DNA of 64,000 bases from Psychrobacillus sp040274765 (GCA_040274765.1 JBEMAY010000001.1:1-64000); one strand, 5' to 3'; counted from the stretch's first letter, positions 1 through 9,287 are shown. Made by a program: numbers and translations. The notes: a model not told the origin generated them from the letters alone.

Positions 1-122
1 CCCCGAGGGGCAAGGCGGTGGAGCTAGACACCAAGAAAAGCGCAATCGCCTATTCCTGCCCCGACAGGCAAATGGAGAAAAGCGAGGAGGCAGCTCCTCA
101 GCCACCGGAGCTTTATTCCATA
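1..122 (-). repeat. Dispersed GC-rich repeat element, reverse orientation, cut by the window edge
   Basis: This stretch is the reverse complement of the unit that is tandemly repeated at 13694-14183 and present once at 56186-56293. The shared blocks GCCCCGACAGGCAAATGGA and the GAGGAG..CTCCTC inner hairpin are both readable. It is much more GC-rich than its surroundings. The first bases are already inside the element, so further copies may lie to the left. No ORF is supported in it. Confidence 0.85.
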
Positions 123-156
123 TGATTTCTATAATTTAAAATTACTAAGGAGTTAC

Positions 157-184
157 GCACCGAGGCTATAATCGGTGCTTTTTT
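157..184 (+). terminator. Rho-independent terminator
   Basis: A GCACCGA/TCGGTGC stem with a short loop is followed by a run of T. It would end a transcript entering from the left of the window, or stop transcription out of the repeat, before the gene at 243. Confidence 0.75.
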
Positions 185-242
185 CAGTTTTCCTGTATAC
201 TTAATTTAATAAAAGGATAATTTTGAGACAAGAGGTGAATGT

Positions 243-983
243 ATGTTTTTAGACCATATTGTTCATTTTACAAATAGAAAACCTACAGAAGTGGCAAGAG
301 ATTGGCAACAGCAAGGAATTCACGCTGTGGTTGGAGGACAACATTTGAACTGGGGGACGTATAATGCACTTCTGTATACGAAAAATAGCTATGTAGAATG
401 GTTAGCAATGGAAGACGACCAAGTAGCTAGGCGTGTAGGACACCCTTTAGTAGAATTGATGCTTCATGATTTAAAAAAAGGTCCCGGTTTTGGAACGATT
501 TGCATTCGGGTAAATGATTTGGAATTACTTAATAAGGACTTAGAAAATAAAGGTATAGAAACAACAGGAGTACTATATGCTGAAAGAAAGACAGCTAATG
601 GCTCTTTACGTAAATGGAAAATGTTATTTATCAAAGAAGAAGTTCGTGACAGCTTACCTGCACCATTCTTTATAGAGTGGGAAGAAACAGATGATGAACG
701 ATATGAGTTGCTTAAGAAAGAGGGAACAGTGAACAGTAGTAACCTCCAGCTTACCATTGAGAGCTGTGAGTTTCATGTAGAAAACCCAAGGGAAGTAATA
801 GAGAAATGGGGTAGCTATCTCAATGTTACTTACGACGATCAATCGATATTCTTACCCAATACAAATTTAATATTTAAACAGCTGAAACAAGGGACTAGAG
901 AAAGGCTCGTTAATGTGCACATTAAAGGACTCCCTAACCAAGAAGCTATTATTTACGAACAAGGAGTATATCGTTTCGATTAA
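243..983 (+). CDS. VOC (glyoxalase-like) family protein
   Basis: The 246-residue protein begins MFLDHIVHFTNRKP, the typical opening of glyoxalase_3-like vicinal-oxygen-chelate proteins, and the rest fits two beta-alpha-beta-beta-beta modules (about 1-140 and 165-245). A catalytic metal triad cannot be assigned, and members of this subfamily often lack known activity, so the substrate is unknown. The start is supported by AGAGGTG five bases upstream. It lies 15 bp before hflX on the same strand, so the two are probably co-transcribed. The family call is good; the function is not known. Confidence 0.75.
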   Translation: MFLDHIVHFTNRKPTEVARDWQQQGIHAVVGGQHLNWGTYNALLYTKNSYVEWLAMEDDQVARRVGHPLVELMLHDLKKGPGFGTICIRVNDLELLNKDLENKGIETTGVLYAERKTANGSLRKWKMLFIKEEVRDSLPAPFFIEWEETDDERYELLKKEGTVNSSNLQLTIESCEFHVENPREVIEKWGSYLNVTYDDQSIFLPNTNLIFKQLKQGTRERLVNVHIKGLPNQEAIIYEQGVYRFD

Positions 984-998
984 GAGGAGGATTTTAAA

Positions 999-2270
999 AT
1001 GGAACAGTTAGATGAAAGAGCGATAGTAGTTGCAGTTAAGCTACAAAAAGATGAGCATTTTGAGTATGAATTAGAGGAGCTTATTAATTTAGCAGCAGCA
1101 TTAGATGTGGAGGTTGTTGGTGAAATTACTCAAAATTTAGAGCGAGTGACATCTTCTCATTACGTAGGAACAGGTAAAGTAGAGGAGATAAAAAATCTCT
1201 TCGAAGCTACTGATGCAAACCTCGTGATTTTTAACGATGAACTTTCACCATCTCAAATAAGAAATTTAGAGCGGGATTTAGAATGCAAGGTAATAGATCG
1301 TACTATGCTAATTTTGGACATTTTTGCAAGACGTGCAAAATCTAATGAGGCACAAATGCAAGTAGAACTCGCACAACTTCAATATATGCTACCGAGACTT
1401 GTCGGTCTGCGAGCCTCCCTTGGTCGTCAGGGTGGTAGTACGGGCGGAGGAGTTAGTAACCGTGGTGCTGGGGAAACAAAGCTAGAGCTGGATCGTCGTA
1501 AAATCGAAGACCAAATAGCAAAGCTGAAGAGAGAGCTAGAACTTGTTAAAGATCAACGGGAAACGCAAAGAAAGCAACGTAAAAAAAATAATATACCTGT
1601 TGTTTCTTTAGTCGGCTATACTAACGCGGGTAAGTCTACGATTATGAACCAGCTGCTTCAAAAAATTGGACAAGAACAATCGAAGCAAGTATTTGAGAAA
1701 GATATGCTCTTTGCCACATTGGAAACTTCCGTCCGTCAAATTAAACTACCCGATCAAAAGGAATTTCTATTAACTGATACAGTAGGATTTGTTAGTAAAC
1801 TTCCGCATCATCTAGTGAAAGCATTCCGATCAACGCTTGAGGAAGCAAGAGATGCTAATCTACTATTACACGTAGTAGATGTTTCTAACGATGAACACCG
1901 CTATATGATGGACGTGACGAATGAAACGTTACTAGAAGTAGGAGTAAAGGACGTCCCCACAATTTATGTATACAATAAATCCGATTTAGCAGACATGATG
2001 TACCCACATGTTGCAGGGAACAATATCTGGATATCTGCAAAAGATGGGAAAGGCTTAGATGAGCTGCTAGATATTATTAAAAAATATATATTCTCCGACT
2101 ATGTTCAGTGCGACCTACTTATCCCGTTTGATCGAGGAGATATCGTTTCGTATCTTAACGAGAAAGCCTCAGTGAAGTCAACCTCATACGAGGAAGAGGG
2201 AACGCTAATACATGTGGAGCTAAAAAAATCCGATTATGATCGCTTAGAGGAATTTGTGTATCAGTCCTAA
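999..2270 (+). CDS. hflX: GTPase HflX
   Basis: HflX is a ribosome-associated GTPase that splits or rescues stalled 70S ribosomes under stress. The 423-residue product has the N-terminal HflX domain (about 1-190) with the glycine-rich linker RQGGSTGGGVSNRGAGE. The G domain follows, with the P loop GYTNAGKST, G3 DTVGF, G4 NKSD and a G5-like SAKDG. A coiled segment (about 160-190) separates the domains, as in the family. The start has the strong RBS AGAGGAGG. The last codons lie in a perfect inverted repeat (2264-2281), and a strong hairpin terminator follows at 2329. Confidence 0.95.
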   Translation: MEQLDERAIVVAVKLQKDEHFEYELEELINLAAALDVEVVGEITQNLERVTSSHYVGTGKVEEIKNLFEATDANLVIFNDELSPSQIRNLERDLECKVIDRTMLILDIFARRAKSNEAQMQVELAQLQYMLPRLVGLRASLGRQGGSTGGGVSNRGAGETKLELDRRKIEDQIAKLKRELELVKDQRETQRKQRKKNNIPVVSLVGYTNAGKSTIMNQLLQKIGQEQSKQVFEKDMLFATLETSVRQIKLPDQKEFLLTDTVGFVSKLPHHLVKAFRSTLEEARDANLLLHVVDVSNDEHRYMMDVTNETLLEVGVKDVPTIYVYNKSDLADMMYPHVAGNNIWISAKDGKGLDELLDIIKKYIFSDYVQCDLLIPFDRGDIVSYLNEKASVKSTSYEEEGTLIHVELKKSDYDRLEEFVYQS

Positions 2271-2328
2271 TAGATTAGGACGCGTATACCTTGTTAATAA
2301 TGAACTACACCATAGTGTATACATCAAT

Positions 2329-2377
2329 AAAGCTCCGAAAACTTTCCTGCGCGGAAGTTTTCGGAGCTTTACATTTT
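2329..2377. terminator. Strong terminator between convergent genes
   Basis: A long near-perfect stem (AAAGCTCCGAAAACTT with its complement) and a GC-rich loop are followed by a T run on the plus strand. It lies between hflX and the convergent ABC transporter and probably ends both transcripts. Confidence 0.85.
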
Positions 2378-2415
2378 TTTATTGCTTCATCCAACCAAGT
2401 TATGTAAATTGGAGT

Positions 2416-4134
2416 TTAAACTTGTTGAAACTGTATGTTATGGAGCCGTGCAAAAATACCTTCTTTAGCCACAAGCTCGTTATATGATCCATCTTCAGCA
2501 ATTCCGTCCTCCGTTACTACAATTACCCGGTCCGCGTCTCGAATTGTTGCTAAGCGGTGGGCAATTATAAGAGTAGTCCGATTCTCTGCCAACTCCATTA
2601 GTGATTGCTGAATGATTTTTTCTGTTTCTGTATCAAGAGCAGATGTTGCCTCATCCAATATGAGGATAGGTGGATTCTTTAAAAACATACGGGCTATTGC
2701 GAGTCTTTGCTTTTGCCCACCTGAAAGTTTTAGTCCGCGTTCTCCAATTTGGGTATCGTATCCATCCGGTAGAGAAGCGATTAAGCTCTCTAAATGTGCC
2801 TTCTTAGCAGCATTTCTAATCTCTTCTTCAGTGGCTTCTTTTTTACCATAGGCTATATTTTCTCGAATAGTACCTGTAAACAAGAATACATCCTGCTGGA
2901 CAATCCCAATCTGTGATCGCAGGGATTGAAGAGCTAGATCTTGTATATTGATTCCATCAATGGATATTGCACCATCACTTACATCGTAAAAGCGGGGTAT
3001 TAACGAACAAATAGTTGTTTTCCCAGCACCTGAAGGTCCAACAAATGCTACAGTTTCACCAGCGCGTATGGAGAGGTTAATATTATTTAGCACCGTTTTA
3101 TGTTCATCATATTGAAAACTAACGTGGTTAAAGGAAATATCCCCGTTTAAATGATTGACTTGAATTGCATTAGGCTTATCTTCAATTTCAGGCTCTTGCT
3201 CTACTAATTCTAGGAACCGTTTAAATCCTGCCATTCCTTTAGGATATAATTCCAATAAAGCGGTAATTTTATCCACTGGTTTAATTAGTACATTTACATA
3301 TAAAATAAAACTTACTAGCTCACCATAAGTTATGTAATTTTGAAAAGAGAACCATGCACCTACAACAAGGACAACTAAAGTTACTAGCCTTGTCATCATA
3401 TAGATGGTAGAATGAGTACCTGCCATGACTTTGTAAGCTTTTAGTTTTGCTATTCGGAATTGTGAATTATCTTCCTTGAATCTTGAAATTTCAAAATTTT
3501 CATTTGTAAAGGATTGGACAACTCGTACTCCGGAAACGCTGTCTTCTACTCTTGCATTGACGTCAGCAATTTTCCCATACATGTTTTTCCAAGCTTTATT
3601 CATCATGATATTCCCATAGGTTGCTACGATAGATAAGAATGGAACCATAATAATAGCGATAATAGCTAATTCGGGATTAATGTTGAACATAATAGTGAAG
3701 GTACCTATAATAGTCATTATGGCAATAAATAGGTCCTCGGGTCCATGATGTGCTAGTTCTCCTATATCAAACAGGTCATTTGTGATTCTACTCATAATGT
3801 GGCCCGTTTTGGTGTTATCAAAAAAACGGAAAGATTGTCGTTGGACATGGTTAAATAGCTTTTGTCTCATGTCCGTCTCAATATTAATACCTAACTTGTG
3901 CCCCAAATAGCTCACGATATATTGGAGTACGGTACTAATAATATAGACGAATAAGAGAACTATACCTACCCGCACAATTGTCTCCCAATTTCCTGTAGGT
4001 AAAAGGTCATCGATAAACCATTGCACTGCTACTGGGAATGCTAGTTCTAAAATTGCAACAAAAACGGCACTGCTAAAATCAATAATAAATAATCGTTTAT
4101 GTGGTTTGTAAAATGAAAAAAATTTCTTGAGCAT
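2416..4134 (-). CDS. ABC transporter, fused permease and ATPase (multidrug/lipid exporter type)
   Basis: The 572-residue half-transporter should work as a homodimer in the membrane, exporting lipids or drugs. Residues 1-310 form a type I exporter membrane domain with six predicted helices. The C-terminal ATPase is canonical: Walker A GPSGAGKTT, signature LSGGQKQR, Walker B ILILDEATSALD with catalytic Glu, and H-loop AHRLAT. The ATG at 4134 is preceded by AAGGGGATAAGAA. It is monocistronic and divergent from the peptide transporter at 4267. The substrate cannot be read from the sequence; orthology within the B. subtilis exporters is uncertain. Confidence 0.9.
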   Translation of the reverse strand: MLKKFFSFYKPHKRLFIIDFSSAVFVAILELAFPVAVQWFIDDLLPTGNWETIVRVGIVLLFVYIISTVLQYIVSYLGHKLGINIETDMRQKLFNHVQRQSFRFFDNTKTGHIMSRITNDLFDIGELAHHGPEDLFIAIMTIIGTFTIMFNINPELAIIAIIMVPFLSIVATYGNIMMNKAWKNMYGKIADVNARVEDSVSGVRVVQSFTNENFEISRFKEDNSQFRIAKLKAYKVMAGTHSTIYMMTRLVTLVVLVVGAWFSFQNYITYGELVSFILYVNVLIKPVDKITALLELYPKGMAGFKRFLELVEQEPEIEDKPNAIQVNHLNGDISFNHVSFQYDEHKTVLNNINLSIRAGETVAFVGPSGAGKTTICSLIPRFYDVSDGAISIDGINIQDLALQSLRSQIGIVQQDVFLFTGTIRENIAYGKKEATEEEIRNAAKKAHLESLIASLPDGYDTQIGERGLKLSGGQKQRLAIARMFLKNPPILILDEATSALDTETEKIIQQSLMELAENRTTLIIAHRLATIRDADRVIVVTEDGIAEDGSYNELVAKEGIFARLHNIQFQQV

Positions 4135-4266
4135 TTCTTATCCCCTTTTCATTATCATAACGACTATTATAACGAATAATTTCAGTTGTCGAAATATTAT
4201 AATGTTTCTTTTTTGAAAGAATAGGAAATATTTAATTATAATTTTGTAGAAATGAGGCGTAATAAG

Positions 4267-5754
4267 ATGTTATCGAAAGAAGAAATAGTAAAATCCGTAC
4301 CGCAGACGGGATTTTTTGGACAGCCTAAAGGCCTTCTATCCCTGTTCTTCACGGAATTTTGGGAGCGTTTTTCATACTACGGTATGCGAGCAATTTTAAT
4401 CTATTATATGTATTACGAGGTTACCCAAGGTGGCTTAGGGTTAGAAAGATCGACGGCTAACTCCATTATGGCTGTATACGGCTCCTTAGTTTATATGTCT
4501 GGGATTATCGGTGGATGGATAGCCGATAGACTATTCGGTACTACTAGAACCGTGTTCTATGGCGGAGTATTAATTATGATTGGTCATATTGTACTTGCCT
4601 TCCCAGGTGGTCTAACTACCTTATTTATATCCATGGCATTTATCATTATTGGTACTGGTTTATTAAAATCTAATATTTCTACTATTGTCGGTGATTTATA
4701 TTCTGCTGAAGATGCTCGTAGAGATTCAGGTTTCAGTATTTTCTATATGGGTATTAATATGGGAGCTTTCATCGCACCATTAATCGTTGGGACAATCGGC
4801 TTAGAGTATAACTTCCATTTAGGATTTGGTTTGGCAGCTGTAGGTATGGCAATAGGTTTAGTAGTCTTCTTGCTAACTAAGAAAAAGTATTTAGGCTTGG
4901 CAGGATCTTATGTGCCAAATCCGCTTACTAAAGAAGGAAAGAAAAAATTCTTTACGAGATTAGCAATAGCTGTAGTGGTTATTGCAGCACTTGGTTTCTA
5001 TCTGATTCAAGCTGGTATTATGACGATTAACGTTTTCACTATGACTATCTCCATACTTGGTATTTTAATCCCAACTCTATACTTCATTATTATGTATAGA
5101 AGTGATAAGTCTACGGAAGATGAAAAGTCTCGTTTACTTGCCTACATTCCACTTTTCGTAGCAGCAATGATGTTCTGGGCAATTCAAGAACAAGGTTCTA
5201 ACATCTTAGCTCAATATGCAGATGAGCGTGTAGATCTAACTCTTGGGTCATTTGAAATTTCACCTGCGTGGTTCCAATCGTTGAATCCATTGTTTATCAT
5301 TGCCCTTGCTCCAGTATTTGCATGGCTATGGGTAAAACTTGGGAATAGACAGCCGTCCACCCCTCGTAAATTTGCTTATGGATTATTCTTTGCGGGTCTA
5401 TCCTTTGTCGTAATGATTTTCCCTGCTTACTTTAATGGAACTGATACATTAGCTAATCCGATGTGGCTAGTACTAAGCTTCTTCTTAGTAGTGCTAGGTG
5501 AATTACTTCTTTCTCCAGTTGGTTTGTCTGCAACTACAAAGCTAGCACCTGCTGCTTTTGCTGCACAAACGATGAGTTTATGGTTTATGACAAATGCTTC
5601 CGCACAAGCAATTAATGCGCAGGTTGTAAAATTGTACAAACCGGAAACAGAGATTATGTACTTTGGGGTAATAGGTGCAATAGCTATAGGGTTAGGGTTA
5701 ATTCTTTATGTCATGACACCGCTTATCCAAAAATACATGCGTGGTATTCGTTAA
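4267..5754 (+). CDS. POT/PTR family proton-coupled di- and tripeptide transporter
   Basis: The protein imports small peptides using the proton gradient. It carries the POT hallmark ExxERFSYYG near residue 30 and the PTR2 signature FSIFYMGINMGAF around residue 155, and is rich in membrane helices (about 14, as in DtpT). An in-frame ATG lies 15 bp upstream at 4252, but the GAGG motif at 4254-4257 fits the ATG at 4267 (spacing 9), giving 495 residues. It is divergent from the ABC exporter and probably monocistronic. Which of the paralogous peptide transporters it matches is not certain. Confidence 0.9.
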   Translation: MLSKEEIVKSVPQTGFFGQPKGLLSLFFTEFWERFSYYGMRAILIYYMYYEVTQGGLGLERSTANSIMAVYGSLVYMSGIIGGWIADRLFGTTRTVFYGGVLIMIGHIVLAFPGGLTTLFISMAFIIIGTGLLKSNISTIVGDLYSAEDARRDSGFSIFYMGINMGAFIAPLIVGTIGLEYNFHLGFGLAAVGMAIGLVVFLLTKKKYLGLAGSYVPNPLTKEGKKKFFTRLAIAVVVIAALGFYLIQAGIMTINVFTMTISILGILIPTLYFIIMYRSDKSTEDEKSRLLAYIPLFVAAMMFWAIQEQGSNILAQYADERVDLTLGSFEISPAWFQSLNPLFIIALAPVFAWLWVKLGNRQPSTPRKFAYGLFFAGLSFVVMIFPAYFNGTDTLANPMWLVLSFFLVVLGELLLSPVGLSATTKLAPAAFAAQTMSLWFMTNASAQAINAQVVKLYKPETEIMYFGVIGAIAIGLGLILYVMTPLIQKYMRGIR

Positions 5755-5828
5755 TTTGTAAAAAAAGTGAAACCTTTCAATAATTTGTTCGTATGTTAAG
5801 TGTGAAACAAAGAAGGGATGGGACTAAC

Positions 5829-6671
5829 ATGAAGAAATGGAAAATGCTATTAGCGGCTACTACGATGACTTTTGCATTAGCTGCTTGTAACGACACAGCT
5901 ACACCGGCTAATAAGGAAGTAAAAGAAACTACTGATATGACTTTGGAAGAAGTATATAACAAGTCCTTAGAAGTGTCTGAGGAACTAAAGAGTGTCTCTG
6001 CTAAAGTGAATCTTCACCAAAAAATGAATATACCAAGTGAAGAAGCAAACGTAGAGCTTAAGGCAGACATGGATATGGATGTAGTTATTGAACCGATGCA
6101 AATGCATCAAAAGGGAACAACTTCTATGAAAACAGAAGACGGTTCAATGGATGAGTCGATGGAAACAGAGATGTACTTCAATGGAACTGAGTTCTATATG
6201 TATGAGGGAACAGGAAAGCAGTGGATGAAGTTACCAACAGATGCACTGGGTGACATCATGGCACAAACTAGCTCAGCTAATCCAGCTAGCTCGTTAGCAG
6301 AACTTGAAGATTATATTAAAGACTTTAAATTTGAACAAGATGATAAAAAATATATTTTGACACTTGATGCCTCAGGGGACAAATTTAATGAATTAGTACA
6401 AGCTCAAATAGATGAAACGCTTCAAAGCATGGCACAGGCTGGAGAAGACGTACAGCTAGATGTAAAAATTAATTCAATCAGCTATTTAGTTCATATTGAT
6501 AAAGAGAGTTTCCAAACTACTAAAGTTGATATTAAAGTAGATATGGATATGGAAGCAGAAGGCGAATCTATTAATATGAATCAAGATATGAAAACAGATT
6601 TCTCTAACTTTAATGGGATAGAGAAAATTGAAGTTCCTCAAGAAGTGATCGATAGTGCAGTAGCTATATAA
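5829..6671 (+). CDS. Secreted lipoprotein, DUF6612-like
   Basis: A 280-residue lipoprotein with a classical signal (MKKWKMLLAATTMTFALAAC) and lipobox LAAC, Cys20 being the lipidated residue. The mature part is a Met- and Asp-rich beta-strand protein resembling the LolA/LppX-like fold of DUF6612 lipoproteins of Bacillales; the role is unknown, perhaps lipid or ligand binding outside the membrane. The start at 5829 is chosen because AGAAGGGATGGG precedes it and the signal peptide begins there. It has its own terminator at 6682. Confidence 0.75.
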   Translation: MKKWKMLLAATTMTFALAACNDTATPANKEVKETTDMTLEEVYNKSLEVSEELKSVSAKVNLHQKMNIPSEEANVELKADMDMDVVIEPMQMHQKGTTSMKTEDGSMDESMETEMYFNGTEFYMYEGTGKQWMKLPTDALGDIMAQTSSANPASSLAELEDYIKDFKFEQDDKKYILTLDASGDKFNELVQAQIDETLQSMAQAGEDVQLDVKINSISYLVHIDKESFQTTKVDIKVDMDMEAEGESINMNQDMKTDFSNFNGIEKIEVPQEVIDSAVAI

Positions 6672-6681
6672 AAGTGAGTAG

Positions 6682-6731
6682 AGTCTGCCTATAATTGTTG
6701 GATAATTCAACATTTATAGGCAGGCTTTTTA
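6682..6731 (+). terminator. Rho-independent terminator
   Basis: A 13-bp stem with one mismatch (AGTCTGCCTATAA with TTATAGGCAGGCT) is followed by TTTTTAT, just downstream of the lipoprotein gene. Confidence 0.85.
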
Positions 6732-6838
6732 TATTTCCTTCCATCCATTTAGTTTGGTAGAAGTTTTCTTAGTAAAGTAATGTTAGGAAACATCTAATTT
6801 AGGGAACACTAAAAGGGGAAAATTATTTAATCAAAGAA

Positions 6839-6856
6839 AGGTTAGAGGGCTAACCT
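6839..6856 (+). promoter_or_regulatory. Inverted repeat in the leader of the flavoprotein gene
   Basis: AGGTTAG-AGGG-CTAACCT is a perfect 7-bp inverted repeat ending just before the RBS of the gene at 6877. It could be an operator or a hairpin in the mRNA leader. No known regulator motif was recognised. Confidence 0.4.
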
Positions 6857-6876
6857 CTTTGTAGGGAGGCAATACA

Positions 6877-7776
6877 ATGTATGACTGTATTATTATCGGA
6901 GGCGGACCCGCAGGCCTGGGTGCTAGTCTAACTTTAGGGAGAGCACGAAGAAAAATTGCCCTATTTGACGACGGAACGAACCGTAATAGAGTGACTCATG
7001 AATCACATGGCTTTATAACGAGAGACGGCATTAAACCTCATGAATTTAAGGGAATAGGGCTAAGCGAACTAAAAAATTACCCGAATGTAAGTTACTTTAA
7101 TAAGACCATTATTGAAGTAAGAAGAGAGAAAGAAGAAGGTAATTTTATCGTCAAAACAAGAGATAATCATGAATATATTTCTGAAAAAATCTTGCTAGCT
7201 ACAGGTATTCAGGAAATGTTTCCAATTGAAAGTATTCGGAAGTTCTATGGAAAAAACCTTTTTAGTTGTCCTTATTGTGATGGGTGGGAATTACGGGACA
7301 AGCCTCTTCTAATTTTGGCTGAGAAGGAAGAGCATATCCTTCATATGGTTAAACTAATTTATAATTGGTCAAATGACCTGATGGTGTTAACTAATGGAAA
7401 TAATTTATCAGAGGAAGGTATGCGAGAGCTAGCCAAACACAATATAGAAATTAAAAATGATCGAATAGAAGAGCTGGTAGGTGAAGAGGGTTATCTCAAA
7501 GAGGTAAGATTAGTGTCTGGTGAGATTATTAACAGAAATATGGGGTTTGTTGCTCCCACCTATTATCGCCCAAACTATTTTGCTGAGAAGCTAGGTTGTG
7601 AAATAGATGAAAAAGGAAGGGTAATGACAGATCCACGCTGTCGTACAACGCAAAAAAATGTCTACGTTGCAGGAGAATCTAGAAAGCCTATACCTTCATC
7701 TCTCATGATTGCAGCAGCCGATGGAAATAAGGCGGCGGTGTCCATTAACACTGATCTGACAGAGGAACGATTTTAG
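6877..7776 (+). CDS. Thioredoxin-reductase-like FAD oxidoreductase with CPYC motif
   Basis: The 299-residue protein has the N-terminal FAD-binding GGGPAGLG and a redox CxxC in SCPYCDGW (about residues 129-136), placed as in thioredoxin reductases and in dithiol oxidases of the GliT/HlmI type. The second Rossmann motif that normally binds NADPH (GxGxxA) is not visible: the equivalent segment reads LLILAEKEEHILHM. The C-terminal GD motif is GE (YVAGES). It is therefore more probably a thiol oxidase or a reductase with another electron partner than a true TrxB. RBS TAGGGAGG; apparently monocistronic. Confidence 0.8.
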   Translation: MYDCIIIGGGPAGLGASLTLGRARRKIALFDDGTNRNRVTHESHGFITRDGIKPHEFKGIGLSELKNYPNVSYFNKTIIEVRREKEEGNFIVKTRDNHEYISEKILLATGIQEMFPIESIRKFYGKNLFSCPYCDGWELRDKPLLILAEKEEHILHMVKLIYNWSNDLMVLTNGNNLSEEGMRELAKHNIEIKNDRIEELVGEEGYLKEVRLVSGEIINRNMGFVAPTYYRPNYFAEKLGCEIDEKGRVMTDPRCRTTQKNVYVAGESRKPIPSSLMIAAADGNKAAVSINTDLTEERF

Positions 7777-7971
7777 CATCTTGATAATGAATTGGTAGTT
7801 ATCTATAATCTATTTTTTTCTCCTGATCCTTTATCCTAGAAAGACAGAGGTGGCTGAGAAATGCCCCTCTATCCCCCTTTAATATAATGCTTATGAATTC
7901 TTATCATTCGCTAATTCTTTGTACTTATAAGCCATCTGACTTATACTTTTTATAACGATGGGAGGGATTCT

Positions 7972-8589
7972 GTGAAAAAATGGTTTTATCCTCTTGGACT
8001 TGTTACATTACTAGGGTTCGCAATGCTTTTTTTGAATATAGCTAAAGATGAAGTAGTGGTGTTAGATCAAAAAATGGGTCGCCTTCTTGAAGGTAATCAA
8101 TTCATCTCAGCATTTCACTATTTCGGTAATACAGGAGTGATTTTATCAATCTCCTTATTAATTATTTTATTATTGTGGATACGTTCTCATAATTATCGTG
8201 GCATGCTGTTTGTTCTGTTTACGGTTGGGGTAGGGAATGCTATTAACCAACTGCTAAAAAGGTGGATTGAAAGAGAACGTCCTGACATCCCATACCAATT
8301 AGAAACTTATAGTTTCCCTTCTGGTCATGCGATGGTTGGCCTGCTTTACTTGTTTACCATTGCCTATTTAGCTACTGAGCATCAGACAAATAGAAAAATT
8401 ACGGTCACGATTTGGCTAGGGGCCATATTAATGTCCATCATGATCGGTCTCTCCCGAATAGCTGAATCCCGCCATTATGCTTCCGATGTGTTTGCTGGAT
8501 GGATGGCAGGGTATACATGGTTTGTATTGGTAGCTCTTTGGTACGAATATAGAAAACGTAATAGAAAAAGCAAAAAGAATAGATTATAA
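7972..8589 (+). CDS. PAP2 family membrane phosphatase
   Basis: The 205-residue membrane protein contains the three PAP2 signatures: KRWIERERP (KX6RP), PSGH, and SRIAESRHYASD (SRX5HX3D), so it is probably catalytically competent. Such proteins in Bacillales dephosphorylate undecaprenyl diphosphate or phosphatidylglycerol phosphate at the outer membrane face. Several predicted helices agree. The start is GTG with the RBS GGGAGGG. A UDG-like gene follows after 46 bp on the same strand. Confidence 0.88.
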   Translation: MKKWFYPLGLVTLLGFAMLFLNIAKDEVVVLDQKMGRLLEGNQFISAFHYFGNTGVILSISLLIILLLWIRSHNYRGMLFVLFTVGVGNAINQLLKRWIERERPDIPYQLETYSFPSGHAMVGLLYLFTIAYLATEHQTNRKITVTIWLGAILMSIMIGLSRIAESRHYASDVFAGWMAGYTWFVLVALWYEYRKRNRKSKKNRL

Positions 8590-8635
8590 ATCCTTTCCAA
8601 ACCGTGGAGAGGATTTTTTGTAAGGAGGAAATAAA

Positions 8636-9286
8636 GTGTTTGAGATACCGAACCATTTAATGGATATATGCATAAAAAGAATAGAGGGATCACCAGTCGA
8701 AGGATTTGTAAAAGGTAGGGGACCAAAAAAGCCTACCCTTATGCTTGTGGGAGAAGCGCCAGGAGAAAACGAGGCTATCCAAGGACTCCCTTTTATAGGA
8801 AGAGCAGGAGAGGAGCTAAAAAAATCTTTAGCTAGTATAGGACTAACAAGAGAAGATGTATATATGACAAGTGCTGTAAGAAGTCGCCCATTTATATGGA
8901 AAGAAAAAAAAGAAAGAAACGGCGAAACGGTAAAAAAGAAATATAATCGACCACCTACCCAAAGGGAGATTATTGCCCATGCACCAATATTAGATTTTGA
9001 GCTAATGAATATTTCTCCATTATTGATAGTTACATTGGGTAATGTAGGATTACAGCGCTTACTCGGAAGGGAAGCAACTGTTTCCAAATTACATGGTCAG
9101 CTCTTGCAAGGCCCAGTTCAAATGTTAGAGTCCTTAAACTCCAATCAATATACTTGGTCAAGTGAAGTCTATACAATTATTCCAACCTATCATCCTGCTT
9201 CCGTTTTCTATCGTCCTTCGAACAGAGACTTTCTAGAAGAGGATTGGAAAACGATAGGAGAATACATTAAAAATCAAAGATTTTGA
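8636..9286 (+). CDS. Uracil-DNA glycosylase superfamily protein, family 4-like without iron-sulfur cysteines
   Basis: The 216-residue protein has family 4/5 UDG motifs: GEAPGENEAIQGLPFIGRAG near residue 40 and YHPASVF near the C-terminus. Family 4 enzymes normally hold a 4Fe-4S cluster with four cysteines; only one cysteine (residue 12) is present here, so a cluster cannot form as in the type enzymes. An insertion rich in Lys/Arg/Glu lies at about 85-105. It likely acts in uracil excision repair, but activity is inferred only from motifs. Start GTG with RBS AAGGAGGA. Confidence 0.8.
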   Translation: MFEIPNHLMDICIKRIEGSPVEGFVKGRGPKKPTLMLVGEAPGENEAIQGLPFIGRAGEELKKSLASIGLTREDVYMTSAVRSRPFIWKEKKERNGETVKKKYNRPPTQREIIAHAPILDFELMNISPLLIVTLGNVGLQRLLGREATVSKLHGQLLQGPVQMLESLNSNQYTWSSEVYTIIPTYHPASVFYRPSNRDFLEEDWKTIGEYIKNQRF

Positions 9287-9287
9287 C

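Noticed and set aside
8590..8635. Hairpin near TCCTTTCCAAACCGTGGAGAGGATTTTTT as a terminator after the PAP2 gene
   Set aside because: The pairing (ATCCTTTCC/GGAGAGGAT) with a short T run is possible, but the RBS of the next gene follows within a few bases and it may be only partial; left as uncertain.
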